Below are positions 1-7,496 of a stretch of DNA of 24,726 nt, one piece after another; within the stretch, counting starts at the first letter, position 1; each line of letters opens with the position of its first letter. Position numbers and translations under genes: made by a program. The stretch lies in the NCBI GenBank assembly GCA_047629355.1, contig JBLHWU010000089.1:1-24726 (forward strand), read 5' to 3'. Source of the stretch: CAYUNA01 sp047629355 (GTDB lineage Bacteria > Bacteroidota > Bacteroidia > Chitinophagales > Saprospiraceae). The notes below the pieces were generated by a model that saw nothing but the letters and a program-made list of their open reading frames with translations, searched no databases and was not told the DNA's origin.

Positions 1-474
1 AAATGAGTTGAATCACAACTTTGCCTACTGAAACACTCAAAATTTTCCAAAAGTTGTAGAATTCTCTTCGTTCCTCCCGTTATCAGATTTAGAAAAGAAT
101 AAGGAAACACATGTATATTATATAGTATATAACCCCTTTGAGGTTATGTTCTTACTGTGTTTGGACAATTAGTAGTTATATTGATTGTCTATTTCTTCCA
201 TGAATACTTTACAAAAGAAACAAGTCGGAGTTTTAGTACCCGAATAAACATCTTCTTAGCTTTCATTGCTAGAAAGCTTATGCTGCTTGCAACAGCTATG
301 GTTTGTTTATGACGGACTAAGACATATTTATAAATGAGAAATGAGAAATGAGAAATGTCAAATTGGTTATTTGACCGATATTATATAGTGTTGTATGCTA
401 TATGATGTAGGTTTTTAATATATAAAAATTATTTAAATAACTGCTTTTTTTTAAATTTTTAAAAACTTAATCAA
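1..474. other. Intergenic leader of the large secreted protein, no gene seen
   Basis: I see no convincing coding sequence here on either strand. The stretch is AT-rich and holds a 7-bp tandem repeat at 332-357 and a 12-bp direct repeat ATATTATATAGT at 115-126 and 378-389. There is a small hairpin around 257-279 (AGCTTTC ... GAAAGCT). No clean Bacteroidota promoter (TTTG, 19-21 nt, TAnnTTTG) could be placed upstream of the gene at 475. Confidence 0.6.
332..357. repeat. 7-bp tandem repeat (AAATGAG x 3.7)
   Basis: AAATGAG is repeated three full times and then partly, ending in AAATGTC. It lies about 118 bp upstream of the start codon of the large secreted protein. A unit of 7 bp in a leader can change length by slippage; any effect on expression is inference. 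Confidence 0.85.
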
Positions 475-3400
475 ATGAGAGAAATTAAATCTACTCTCCG
501 TGTTTTACGGTGGGCTGCGTTGTCATTATTTATGACCGTCGTTTGCATCAACGGAACAATTGCTCAGCCTTATTGTGCAATGGCCTGTAACAATGGACTT
601 CAAGTGTCATTGAATGGTGATTGTGAAGCTGAAATCACGTTCGATATGATGCTGGAAGACCCTTGGAATTCTAATATTTGCTTGCCGAATGGCGCGCAGG
701 CATTCCAGGTCTTAGTGATGGATCCTAATGGTGTAACCATTCCCACTAGTCCAGTAGTTACTTGTAACCAAATCGGTGCTTATGCAGCGTTAGGTGGTGT
801 TGTCCCTGTAAAGGTGAAGCACTGGGCAACAGGTAATGAATGTTGGGGTACAATTATCGTTGAAGATAAGCTTGACCCAGTATTAAACTGTCCGCCGATT
901 TCTGTAATGTGTAATGCAACTTTCAATATTCCGTTGCCACAAGTTACAGACAATTGCGACAACTATCCTTTTCCGCAAAACTGTGGGGCTATTACCCTTA
1001 CTTTCGAGGACGAATGGATTGATTACGATTGTGTTCCAAACAATGGTTTGAGCGCACGAGTTATCCGTACGTACACTGCAACTGATGCAAGCGGCAACAC
1101 TGGTTCTTGTGACCAAGTAGTTGATTTGACGCGTGCAACTATCGCGGATGTTGACTTGCCTGACCACTTAGATGGTTTACCTGGCAACTTGCCAGCAATT
1201 GACTGTACATCTTCTTGTGCTGCAGATTTAGATAATGGTGAAAATGCATTCAACTGCACTGGCTACCCATCTAAAGGTGGTGTAGATATTGATGTAGCTG
1301 GTGGTTACTGTGAAATCAACGCAACTTGGGAAGACACTCGTATCGACGTATGCGAAGGTAGCTTCAAAATTTTACGTTACTGGCGTTTGGTTGATTGGTG
1401 TACTGGCGAAATCGCTGAATACACTCAAATTATCAAAGTATTGGACAACTCTACTGATATTGCTTGTCCTTCTAATTTGACAGTAGGTACGAATGATGGT
1501 CCGACTAGCTGTTCTTGGAGTGGTAACTTGGCAGCTGGTACAGTTACTAACGATGGTTCTAACGCTGAATGTTCTTCATTCACTGTTGAGACTCGTGTTT
1601 ACATTTTAGTGCCAATTCCTCCATATGGTTTGGGTACTCAAGAAGAATTGTTTGCCGTAATTGATGGTAACGGTGGTCCCATTTCTGGTTTGCCAATTGG
1701 TACTTCTCGTGTTAATATGGAAGTTACTGATGATTGTGGTAATCATGATACTTGTGAGTACTTCATCACTGTTGAAGATGATGATGCGCCAACTCCAGTT
1801 TGTGATGAGTTCACTGTTGCAACTTTGAGCCCATATCCATCTTGTGAAGCATTGATTTATGCGGAATCATTTGATGACGGTAGCCACGATAACTGCTGTG
1901 CATACGAAGACCTTACTTTTGAGGTTTCTAAAAATGCAAACAACGGTTACGGTGCTTTTGTAACTTACGATGAATGTATTCAAAACCAAATGGTTTTCTT
2001 GAAAGTTACGGACTGCTATGGTAACGAAAGTGAGCCATGTATGATTGAAGTATCTGTTGATGACAAAGATGATCCAATCATCACTTGTCCTGCTGACAAA
2101 ACTATCGAATGCTGGACACCATTTAACGACCAAGGTGAAGCGACTGCATTAGATTGCTCTGATTTTGACTTCGCTAAGCAATTGATTCAGGCGAACTTAG
2201 ACCCTTGTGGTGTTGGTTTCGTACGTTACCGTTTCACCGCTACGGATGAAAAAGGTAACTCTGCTAACTGTATTCAGCGGATTAATGTAGTTGATTCTAC
2301 ACCATTATCTGTTTCTTTCCCACCAGACAGAACTGTTGTTTGTACGACTGTTGGTGGTGGAGGGTACCAAGGTAGCCTTGACCCAGCTGATTTACCAGGT
2401 AACAATACACCAAACATTAATGGCGAAGATTGTGAATTGGTAGCGGTTAATTATACTGATTTAGTATTGACGATCAGCGACAGTGCTTGTTTCAAAGTAT
2501 TGCGTACGTGGACTGTAATTAACTGGTGTATCTTTGATGCTGATGATGATTACAACGTAGCTAATGGTTACTATACTGACGTTCAAGAAATTAAAGTTGT
2601 TGACAACGCTGCACCAGTTGTAGATTGCCCAGCTGACTTTACTGTTGGTATCTTTAATGAAGATTGTAATGCAACGGTGAACATTCCTGTTCCTGATGCT
2701 GATGATTGTGCACCAGACGATTTGTTGAATTATTCTGTAATGGGTGACTTCAACTCTTTCTCTACACCAAACGTAAACATTGGTACTTACAATGTGGTCG
2801 TACGGGTAGAAGATGGTTGTAACAACAAAACGGATTGCCCAATCGTAATCACGGTTGAAGATCAGAAAAATCCTACTGCTTACTGTAAAGAAGGTATTAT
2901 CATCACAATGATGAATACAACGCCTCCAATGGTGCCATTATGGGCGTCTGATTTGGATGACGGTTCTTTTGACAACTGCCCAGGCGTTGTAAGCGTATCT
3001 TTCTCTTCTTCCAACACAACTGACCCAGGTATCATTTTTGATTGTGATGATTTACTTACAGGTGCTGAGCAAGCAGTTACAGTATATATCACTGATGCTG
3101 CTGGTAATCAAGACTTCTGCGAAACTTTCGTAATTGTTCAAGATAACCAAAGTGTTTGTTCTAACAATCCAGGTGATCCACTTATTGCTGGTTCAACTGA
3201 CACGGAAGCTAATCAATCAGTAGAAGATGTAGAAGTAGCTATCAACAGCGGCTTGATGTCTGGTACTGTTATTACAACAGCTAATGGCTATACTTTAGAC
3301 GTAATGGCTGGTGGTGATTACACAGTGACTCCTTCTTTGGATATTAATCCTTTGAACGGTGTTTCTACTTTTGACTTGGTTATCATGCGTAAGCATATTT

Positions 3401-4368
3401 TAGGAACTCAATTATTGAGCTCTCCATACAAAATGATTGCTGCTGATATTAACAATTCTGGTTCAATCACTACATTGGACATGGTGAACTTGCGGAAATT
3501 GATTCTTCAAATTGAAACAACTTTTCCTAATAATACAAGTTGGAGATTTGTGGAAACAGCATATAATTTCCCACAAGCAACCAACCCATGGGCAGAGATT
3601 TTCCCAGAAGTTGTTAACGTGAATAACGTAAATACACCAATTAACAATGCCGATTTCGTTGCAATCAAAATCGGTGACTTGAATGGAAATGCAAGTACTT
3701 CTCAAAACTTGTTGGGTGCTGATGACCGTTTTAACGGTACATTGACCATCAACGCTGAGAATGCACGATTGAATGCAGGTGAGCAAGTAACTGTAGAATT
3801 CGCTGCTGGCGAAACTGCTGGCTACCAGTTCACATTAGACTTTGACCAAAATGCTTTGCAATTGGTTGACGCTGATGCTGCTAAAATCGAAAACTTCGGT
3901 TTGACCTTGTTGAACGAAGGTGCAATTACTGCAAGTTTCAACGGTGATGCTGCTGCTAACTTTAGCTTGACTTTCGCTGCTAAAGCGGACGTTACGTTGA
4001 GTGAAGCATTGAATATCAGTTCTCGTTACACCACTGCTGAAGCATACACTGCTGATGGAGAAGTACAAAACGTAGAATTGAACTTCAACGGAACAATCGC
4101 TTCTGCTGACTTCGAATTGTATCAAAACACACCAAATCCATTCCGTGGTGAAACTGTTATCGGTTTCAATATGCCAACGGAAGGAGCTGCAAACTTGAGC
4201 GTTCAAGATGTAAGCGGTAAAGTATTGATGGTCATTGACCGTACTTTCGCAAAAGGTTACAACCAAGTAATCATTGACGGTGCTACATTGCCATCTACAG
4301 GAGTACTTTACTACACATTGAAAACGGGTGAAGCAACTGCAACTCGTAAGATGATTATGGTAAAATAA
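475..4368 (+). CDS. Large secreted HYR-repeat/dockerin/cohesin-like protein with T9SS sorting domain
   Basis: Predicted extracellular or surface protein of 1297 residues. An N-terminal signal peptide (about residues 1-30, hydrophobic core LSLFMTVVCI, ending near IAQ) is followed by roughly 900 residues of cysteine-rich, HYR-like beta-sandwich repeats, recognisable by recurring phrases such as DNCDN, TATDASGN, TDDCGNHDTC and VEDDDAPTPVC. A dockerin-like pair of calcium loops follows near residues 956 (DINPLNGVSTFDLVIMRKHI) and 991 (DINNSGSITTLDMVNLRKLI), with a third DLNGN loop after it. Residues about 1085-1205 look like a cohesin-type beta domain. The last 85 residues (from about 1212, NTPNPFRGETVIGF to the final MIMVK) are a type A T9SS sorting domain. 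The protein should be exported by Sec, carried across the outer membrane by T9SS and then trimmed or anchored. Its ligand is unknown. A hairpin terminator follows at 4387. Confidence 0.9.
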   Translation: MREIKSTLRVLRWAALSLFMTVVCINGTIAQPYCAMACNNGLQVSLNGDCEAEITFDMMLEDPWNSNICLPNGAQAFQVLVMDPNGVTIPTSPVVTCNQIGAYAALGGVVPVKVKHWATGNECWGTIIVEDKLDPVLNCPPISVMCNATFNIPLPQVTDNCDNYPFPQNCGAITLTFEDEWIDYDCVPNNGLSARVIRTYTATDASGNTGSCDQVVDLTRATIADVDLPDHLDGLPGNLPAIDCTSSCAADLDNGENAFNCTGYPSKGGVDIDVAGGYCEINATWEDTRIDVCEGSFKILRYWRLVDWCTGEIAEYTQIIKVLDNSTDIACPSNLTVGTNDGPTSCSWSGNLAAGTVTNDGSNAECSSFTVETRVYILVPIPPYGLGTQEELFAVIDGNGGPISGLPIGTSRVNMEVTDDCGNHDTCEYFITVEDDDAPTPVCDEFTVATLSPYPSCEALIYAESFDDGSHDNCCAYEDLTFEVSKNANNGYGAFVTYDECIQNQMVFLKVTDCYGNESEPCMIEVSVDDKDDPIITCPADKTIECWTPFNDQGEATALDCSDFDFAKQLIQANLDPCGVGFVRYRFTATDEKGNSANCIQRINVVDSTPLSVSFPPDRTVVCTTVGGGGYQGSLDPADLPGNNTPNINGEDCELVAVNYTDLVLTISDSACFKVLRTWTVINWCIFDADDDYNVANGYYTDVQEIKVVDNAAPVVDCPADFTVGIFNEDCNATVNIPVPDADDCAPDDLLNYSVMGDFNSFSTPNVNIGTYNVVVRVEDGCNNKTDCPIVITVEDQKNPTAYCKEGIIITMMNTTPPMVPLWASDLDDGSFDNCPGVVSVSFSSSNTTDPGIIFDCDDLLTGAEQAVTVYITDAAGNQDFCETFVIVQDNQSVCSNNPGDPLIAGSTDTEANQSVEDVEVAINSGLMSGTVITTANGYTLDVMAGGDYTVTPSLDINPLNGVSTFDLVIMRKHILGTQLLSSPYKMIAADINNSGSITTLDMVNLRKLILQIETTFPNNTSWRFVETAYNFPQATNPWAEIFPEVVNVNNVNTPINNADFVAIKIGDLNGNASTSQNLLGADDRFNGTLTINAENARLNAGEQVTVEFAAGETAGYQFTLDFDQNALQLVDADAAKIENFGLTLLNEGAITASFNGDAAANFSLTFAAKADVTLSEALNISSRYTTAEAYTADGEVQNVELNFNGTIASADFELYQNTPNPFRGETVIGFNMPTEGAANLSVQDVSGKVLMVIDRTFAKGYNQVIIDGATLPSTGVLYYTLKTGEATATRKMIMVK

Positions 4369-4386
4369 TTCCATTAGAGTGACTGA

Positions 4387-4420
4387 GAGTAGGTAATTGC
4401 TTAATAATTGCCTACTCTTT
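4387..4420 (+). terminator. Rho-independent terminator of the secreted protein gene
   Basis: Stem GAGTAGGTAATT pairs with AATTGCCTACTC (one G-U pair) around a short AT-rich loop, followed by TTT. It begins 19 bp after the stop codon at 4368, in the right orientation for that gene. Confidence 0.75.
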
Positions 4421-4933
4421 AGTTAACTACTAAATGAAAGAGATAAGTCCTTAGGTGAAGGTCAAAATCCCTTCGGGCTTAATCAAAGAGCAGTTTTTGG
4501 GATGGCCTTTCACGATTCGTTTCGTGGAAGGCTCCTTTTATTTATATACCCAACATTCACTTTTTATATCTAATCTTAAATTAAGGTCCTCAGAATTTTT
4601 AAATTTTCTCAAAAAAAAGTAATTTGCACTTATTAATTGCTTTTAACACGAAAAAGAGTGTTTTCCACCATCATTATTTCTTTGCAAAAATAGTCAGATT
4701 GTTTCTACTACATTCTCTACTACATTCTCTACTATTTGCTAATCAAAATTGTTTTCAATAATTTTTATTAAAAATCTCTGAAAGGAATTTTTAATAAATT
4801 TCTTAAAAAGAGCTAAATTTTTAATCAGCTGCTTTATGTAGTTATCTACCTTTTCGATAGAAATATCTCATGAAGTGTGTTTTAGCTGTTATAATTGCTC
4901 GTGTAAAAATTTAAAACAAAAGGAATACGCCCT
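4421..4933. other. Intergenic region with a second hairpin and a 12-bp tandem repeat
   Basis: No coding sequence seen. A second strong hairpin lies at 4505-4532 (GCCTTTCACGA / TCGTGGAAGGC, loop TTCGTT) followed by TCCTTTTATTT. It could be a back-up terminator or the end of a short transcript covering 4421-4540, whose CCCTTCGGG and hairpin content would fit a small RNA, although I recognise no known family. A 12-bp tandem repeat (TCTACTACATTC) runs from 4704 to about 4737. The rest is AT-rich leader of the LytTR gene. Confidence 0.5.
4505..4541 (+). terminator. Hairpin with T-rich tail, probable second terminator
   Basis: An 11-bp stem with one mismatch (GCCTTTCACGA against TCGTGGAAGGC), a 6-nt loop, then CTCCTTTTATTT. 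It lies 137 bp beyond the stop codon of the large secreted protein and 85 bp beyond the first terminator. Confidence 0.55.
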
Positions 4934-5662
4934 ATGATCATATCCAATATTTTGATTTTAGAAAATGATGATGAATTATCTATTGAGTTATCTGAAATGC
5001 TTCAAAGAGCTGGTTTTCAAGGAATTGTCAAAGTAGATAATATCGACGATATTGATGTTCTACTCGCGGAGAAGCAGATAGACTTTACTATCGTTGGATT
5101 TTCTTTTCTGGAAAGAAATGGAAAAATGGCTGTTTTAAAGAAGTTTGAAACAGCTAATATACCGGTGATTTGTTTATTTCCCAATGAAAGCTTTGATAAC
5201 GAAGACTTACTAACAACCAATCAACCCTATGCCTTAATTGGAGAAGTATTTAGTGAAAAGTCTTTAAGAAAAACCATAGAAAACACGCTCTTTTCAAATA
5301 AGAAAGAAGAATATTTGACCTTGCGCAAAAGACTGTTGTTAGATGATCATATCTATATAAAAACAGGTAGTCAGTTGGAAAAAATAAACGTGAGTAAAAT
5401 TTTATGTGTCTCTTCCGATGGCAATTATTCGATGGTACAAACCGAAGAGCGAAAATATGCGATTAAAAGGTCCCTGAAAAAGATGCTAGAAGAGTTGCCC
5501 AGTGAATCATTTATTCAAATTCATCGAGGCTATTTGGTACAGAGGGCAAAAATATCTAAAGTAAATATTGCTGAAAATAAAGTATTTATTGGAGAGCAAG
5601 TTTTTCCATTGGGACGATATTATAAATCTGATGTGCTCTCTCGTTTGAACAAATTAGGTTAA
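4934..5662 (+). CDS. LytTR-family DNA-binding regulator with degenerate receiver domain
   Basis: Protein of 242 residues with the layout of an AlgR/LytR-type response regulator. Residues about 4-118 have a receiver-like alternating pattern that begins ILILENDDEL, and residues about 135-240 are a LytTR DNA-binding domain (IYIKTGSQLEKINVSKIL, DGNYSMVQ, SFIQIHRGYLV, PLGRYY). The acidic pocket (D12, D13) is present. The phosphoacceptor aspartate, expected at the end of strand 3, is a glycine (DFTIVG, G55), and the conserved lysine after strand 5 appears as E104. The receiver therefore probably cannot be phosphorylated in the usual way and may act by dimerisation or another input. No sensor kinase lies next to it. 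A terminator-like hairpin follows at 5836. Target genes cannot be told from the sequence. Confidence 0.88.
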   Translation: MIISNILILENDDELSIELSEMLQRAGFQGIVKVDNIDDIDVLLAEKQIDFTIVGFSFLERNGKMAVLKKFETANIPVICLFPNESFDNEDLLTTNQPYALIGEVFSEKSLRKTIENTLFSNKKEEYLTLRKRLLLDDHIYIKTGSQLEKINVSKILCVSSDGNYSMVQTEERKYAIKRSLKKMLEELPSESFIQIHRGYLVQRAKISKVNIAENKVFIGEQVFPLGRYYKSDVLSRLNKLG

Positions 5663-5803
5663 AAAAAACAGAAAATTGGCTTTCGTCACCTTAATTCTGC
5701 TGTCAATACCTTTTAATTTTTTTAACGTCAAATTTAGCGTATATTTATCTATCATTTGAAAAAAAGAAATATCTATTCTTTTTACAAAAACAATTTCATC
5801 ACG

Positions 5804-5848
5804 ATGAAATTAGAAAGATTAATGATGGAGGAATTGTTGTCGGTCTAA
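5804..5848 (+). CDS. Possible 14-codon mini-ORF before a hairpin
   Basis: An ATG at 5804 opens a 14-residue frame (MKLERLMMEELLSV) that stops at 5846-5848, inside the left arm of the hairpin at 5836-5869. This looks like a leader-peptide/attenuator layout, but no plus-strand gene follows, because the next gene converges from the minus strand. It may be chance. Ribosome footprinting or conservation of the peptide in relatives would decide. Confidence 0.15.
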   Translation: MKLERLMMEELLSV

Positions 5849-5880
5849 ACTTCGGTTTGGGTCGGCAACTTCTATTTTTA
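5836..5880 (+). terminator. Strong hairpin terminator between convergent genes
   Basis: A 15-bp stem, complete if G-U pairs are allowed (5836-5850 with 5855-5869), is closed by a TTCG tetraloop and followed by TTCTATTTTT. It lies 174 bp after the LytTR gene and just before the end of the convergent DUF3810 gene. The long spacer suggests that it ends either the LytTR transcript or a separate short RNA starting after 5662. Confidence 0.75.
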
Positions 5881-5884
5881 GCAT

Positions 5885-6979
5885 TTAATGATTAACCATT
5901 TTTTTCCTTCCTTTTTCCAACATCAATATCCGACTATAATTTTGAATACCTTCTGAAATGCCCTGTGCTTTCAAATAATTATTATAAACTACATCTCTAA
6001 CTGTTGGCAAAATATCAGGATATTTATCCATTTCGTTATAAATTGCTCTCAAATCATTCTTCACACCTTCGGGCACTTTTTTTGCATAAAAAATCTTGTA
6101 TTCCTCTCGTTGATATCGACGATAATTAGATGCTAGATAGCGCCAGTAACTAAAATAACCAATGTATTGCAATACCGCATCTTCTGATTGAATACAGGCC
6201 AAATATGCCAAAAAATTACAAGTTCCTTCATCTCCAAAACCATAGCCATGTGACATCTCATGTGCCGTCACAAATGGCAATTGAATCGGATGTAGCCCTG
6301 CGTCAATATGTCCTTCTCCCGTAAATGGAATATACACACCCGCCGTACTAATGCGCAAAAGTAAACCTTTCGGATATAAAAGTCGCCCTCGAACATAACC
6401 TGGGGTAGGGTAGTCATGCTCTCGCAAAATATCAACCAAAGCGGTGTGCATCGTCTCCTCCAACTCAATTGGTAAAAATGATGTTGTAATAGCAGAATCT
6501 GTAATATTTGAAATGTTAGCACGCAGGCGAGTGATAACTTTAGTTGTCGAATCCAATTCCATTTTCAAATCTTCCAAGGATAAAGGAGTCGTCTCAAAAC
6601 CCATCTGTTTTTCAACGGGAACCCGTCCATAATTATAGCCCCACAAAATTAAAAAGAAGAAAATAACGCCGAAGGTAAAAGCGAGTAAAGAGAAGAGTCC
6701 GCTGCCCAATCGAGTCGTCCATTTTCGTTTATCATTAAAGACTTGTTTTATTTTGAAAATCAAAAAAATGACCAATGCGACAAACAACAAATAAACCAAA
6801 GCAAAGGGCATAATGCTTGTAATGATATCAAACATTTTTCGAATAAGGACAAAAAGTCCGCGACTATAAAACTGCTCAATTGCTTCGGTAGAAGCCATAC
6901 TTCGAATCAGAATAGCGATTAATCCCAATCCAATCCAAATGAACCGTTTGTCTTTTAAAATTTGTCTAAAACTGTTCAT
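5885..6979 (-). CDS. DUF3810 family membrane metallopeptidase-like protein
   Basis: Protein of 364 residues using the ATG at 6979; an in-frame TTG lies five codons upstream but is less likely. Three hydrophobic segments occupy about residues 13-30, 45-75 and 92-115, followed by a soluble domain with the zinc-peptidase motif HEMSH at residues 240-244 and then GFGDEGTCNFLAYLAC, in which the downstream glutamate is a plausible third zinc ligand. This arrangement matches DUF3810 proteins, common in Bacteroidota and of unproven function; a membrane-bound zinc protease acting at the periplasmic face is inference from the motif. The gene converges on the LytTR gene. Its upstream region is occupied by the palindromic element at 7024-7184, beginning 44 bp before the start codon. 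TATCTTTTG at 6989-6997 on the minus strand resembles a -7 box, but no matching TTTG lies at the right spacing. Confidence 0.85.
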   Translation of the reverse strand: MNSFRQILKDKRFIWIGLGLIAILIRSMASTEAIEQFYSRGLFVLIRKMFDIITSIMPFALVYLLFVALVIFLIFKIKQVFNDKRKWTTRLGSGLFSLLAFTFGVIFFFLILWGYNYGRVPVEKQMGFETTPLSLEDLKMELDSTTKVITRLRANISNITDSAITTSFLPIELEETMHTALVDILREHDYPTPGYVRGRLLYPKGLLLRISTAGVYIPFTGEGHIDAGLHPIQLPFVTAHEMSHGYGFGDEGTCNFLAYLACIQSEDAVLQYIGYFSYWRYLASNYRRYQREEYKIFYAKKVPEGVKNDLRAIYNEMDKYPDILPTVRDVVYNNYLKAQGISEGIQNYSRILMLEKGRKKMVNH

Positions 6980-7023
6980 TTTTATATCTTTCAAAAGATA
7001 AAATGTTACTAACTTCTACATTA

Positions 7024-7184
7024 AGTAAAAACGATTTAATAAGTTGGACCATAATGCGCCGTAATTTTTTCTTCTAAAGAATTCAAAAAATCGTTGCATA
7101 GCCTTCGTTATGGAACTATTTTTTGTGTTTTTTAGAAGGGAAAAGGACAAGCATAATGGCCCAAGTTATTGAATCGTTTTTACT
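7024..7184. repeat. 161-bp palindromic element, type i (copy A)
   Basis: The outer arms AGTAAAAACGATTTAATAAG and (reverse complement) AGTAAAAACGATTCAATAAC continue to about 34 bp each. Inside is a second stem, CTTCTAAA against TTTAGAAG, around the core ATCGTTGCATAGCC. Element 16781-16942 is the same sequence with about a dozen differences by hand count. It has no coding capacity. It looks like a MITE or other non-autonomous hairpin element. Confidence 0.9.
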
Positions 7185-7185
7185 A

Positions 7186-7348
7186 AGTAACGGTAAAATA
7201 ATAAGTCCACCATCTGGCAACATTTATTTTGATTTTAGTTTTTACTTTTGAAATAAGAGTTATCTCTACATAATGACTGTTTCAAAAGTGGAAAATAAGG
7301 GCAAAAGAAATACTTGATTGATGGTGGAGTTATTTCTTTACCGTTACT
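7186..7348. repeat. 163-bp palindromic element, type i (copy B), abutting copy A
   Basis: The outer arms AGTAACGGTAAAATAATAAG and (reverse complement) AGTAACGGTAAAGAAATAAC extend into TCCACCATC on both sides. An inner stem is ACTTTTGAAA against TTTCAAAAGT. Its sequence differs from copy A apart from the AGTAA tip and the overall plan, but its length is almost identical, and it starts two bases after copy A ends. Confidence 0.8.
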
Positions 7349-7382
7349 AAGACTCTTAAATTTGGTGCAAAAACAAAGGGAG

Positions 7383-7427
7383 TTTGAGGGGCAAAATCGG
7401 ACTTGACGCCCAATTTTGCCCCTCAAA
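7383..7427. terminator. 15-bp perfect hairpin downstream of the PorV/PorQ-like gene
   Basis: TTTGAGGGGCAAAAT pairs perfectly with ATTTTGCCCCTCAAA around a 15-nt loop. It lies 70 bp past the stop codon of the minus-strand gene at 7497, so it could be its terminator, but the tail on that strand (ACTCCCTTTGTTTTTG) is only moderately T-rich. The TTGAGGG arm also occurs in the cloverleaf repeats at 10418-10962 and 20652, so it may instead be a member of that repeat family. Confidence 0.55.
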
Positions 7428-7496
7428 ATCTTCATTGATAAAGAATGAAACAAGAATCTTAATGTAGAAGTAAGGAATGTGCTTCTATGCGCCGTT

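Noticed and set aside
332..357. CRISPR-like repeat
   Set aside because: The 7-bp units are directly adjacent without spacers; no repeat-spacer array occurs anywhere in the window.
3835..4374. 179-codon frame antisense to the large secreted protein
   Set aside because: It is a shadow of a strongly supported T9SS C-terminal domain and is rich in C, S and F as expected for an antisense frame.
7024..7348. Integron attC sites as an explanation for the palindromes
   Set aside because: The tips lack the GTTRRRY / RYYYAAC core-site pattern, the lengths exceed most attC sites, and the elements do not punctuate a cassette array.
7235..7453. 72-codon minus-strand frame
   Set aside because: It spans the end of palindrome B and the TTGAGGG hairpin; no recognisable domain, and coding across inverted repeats is unlikely.
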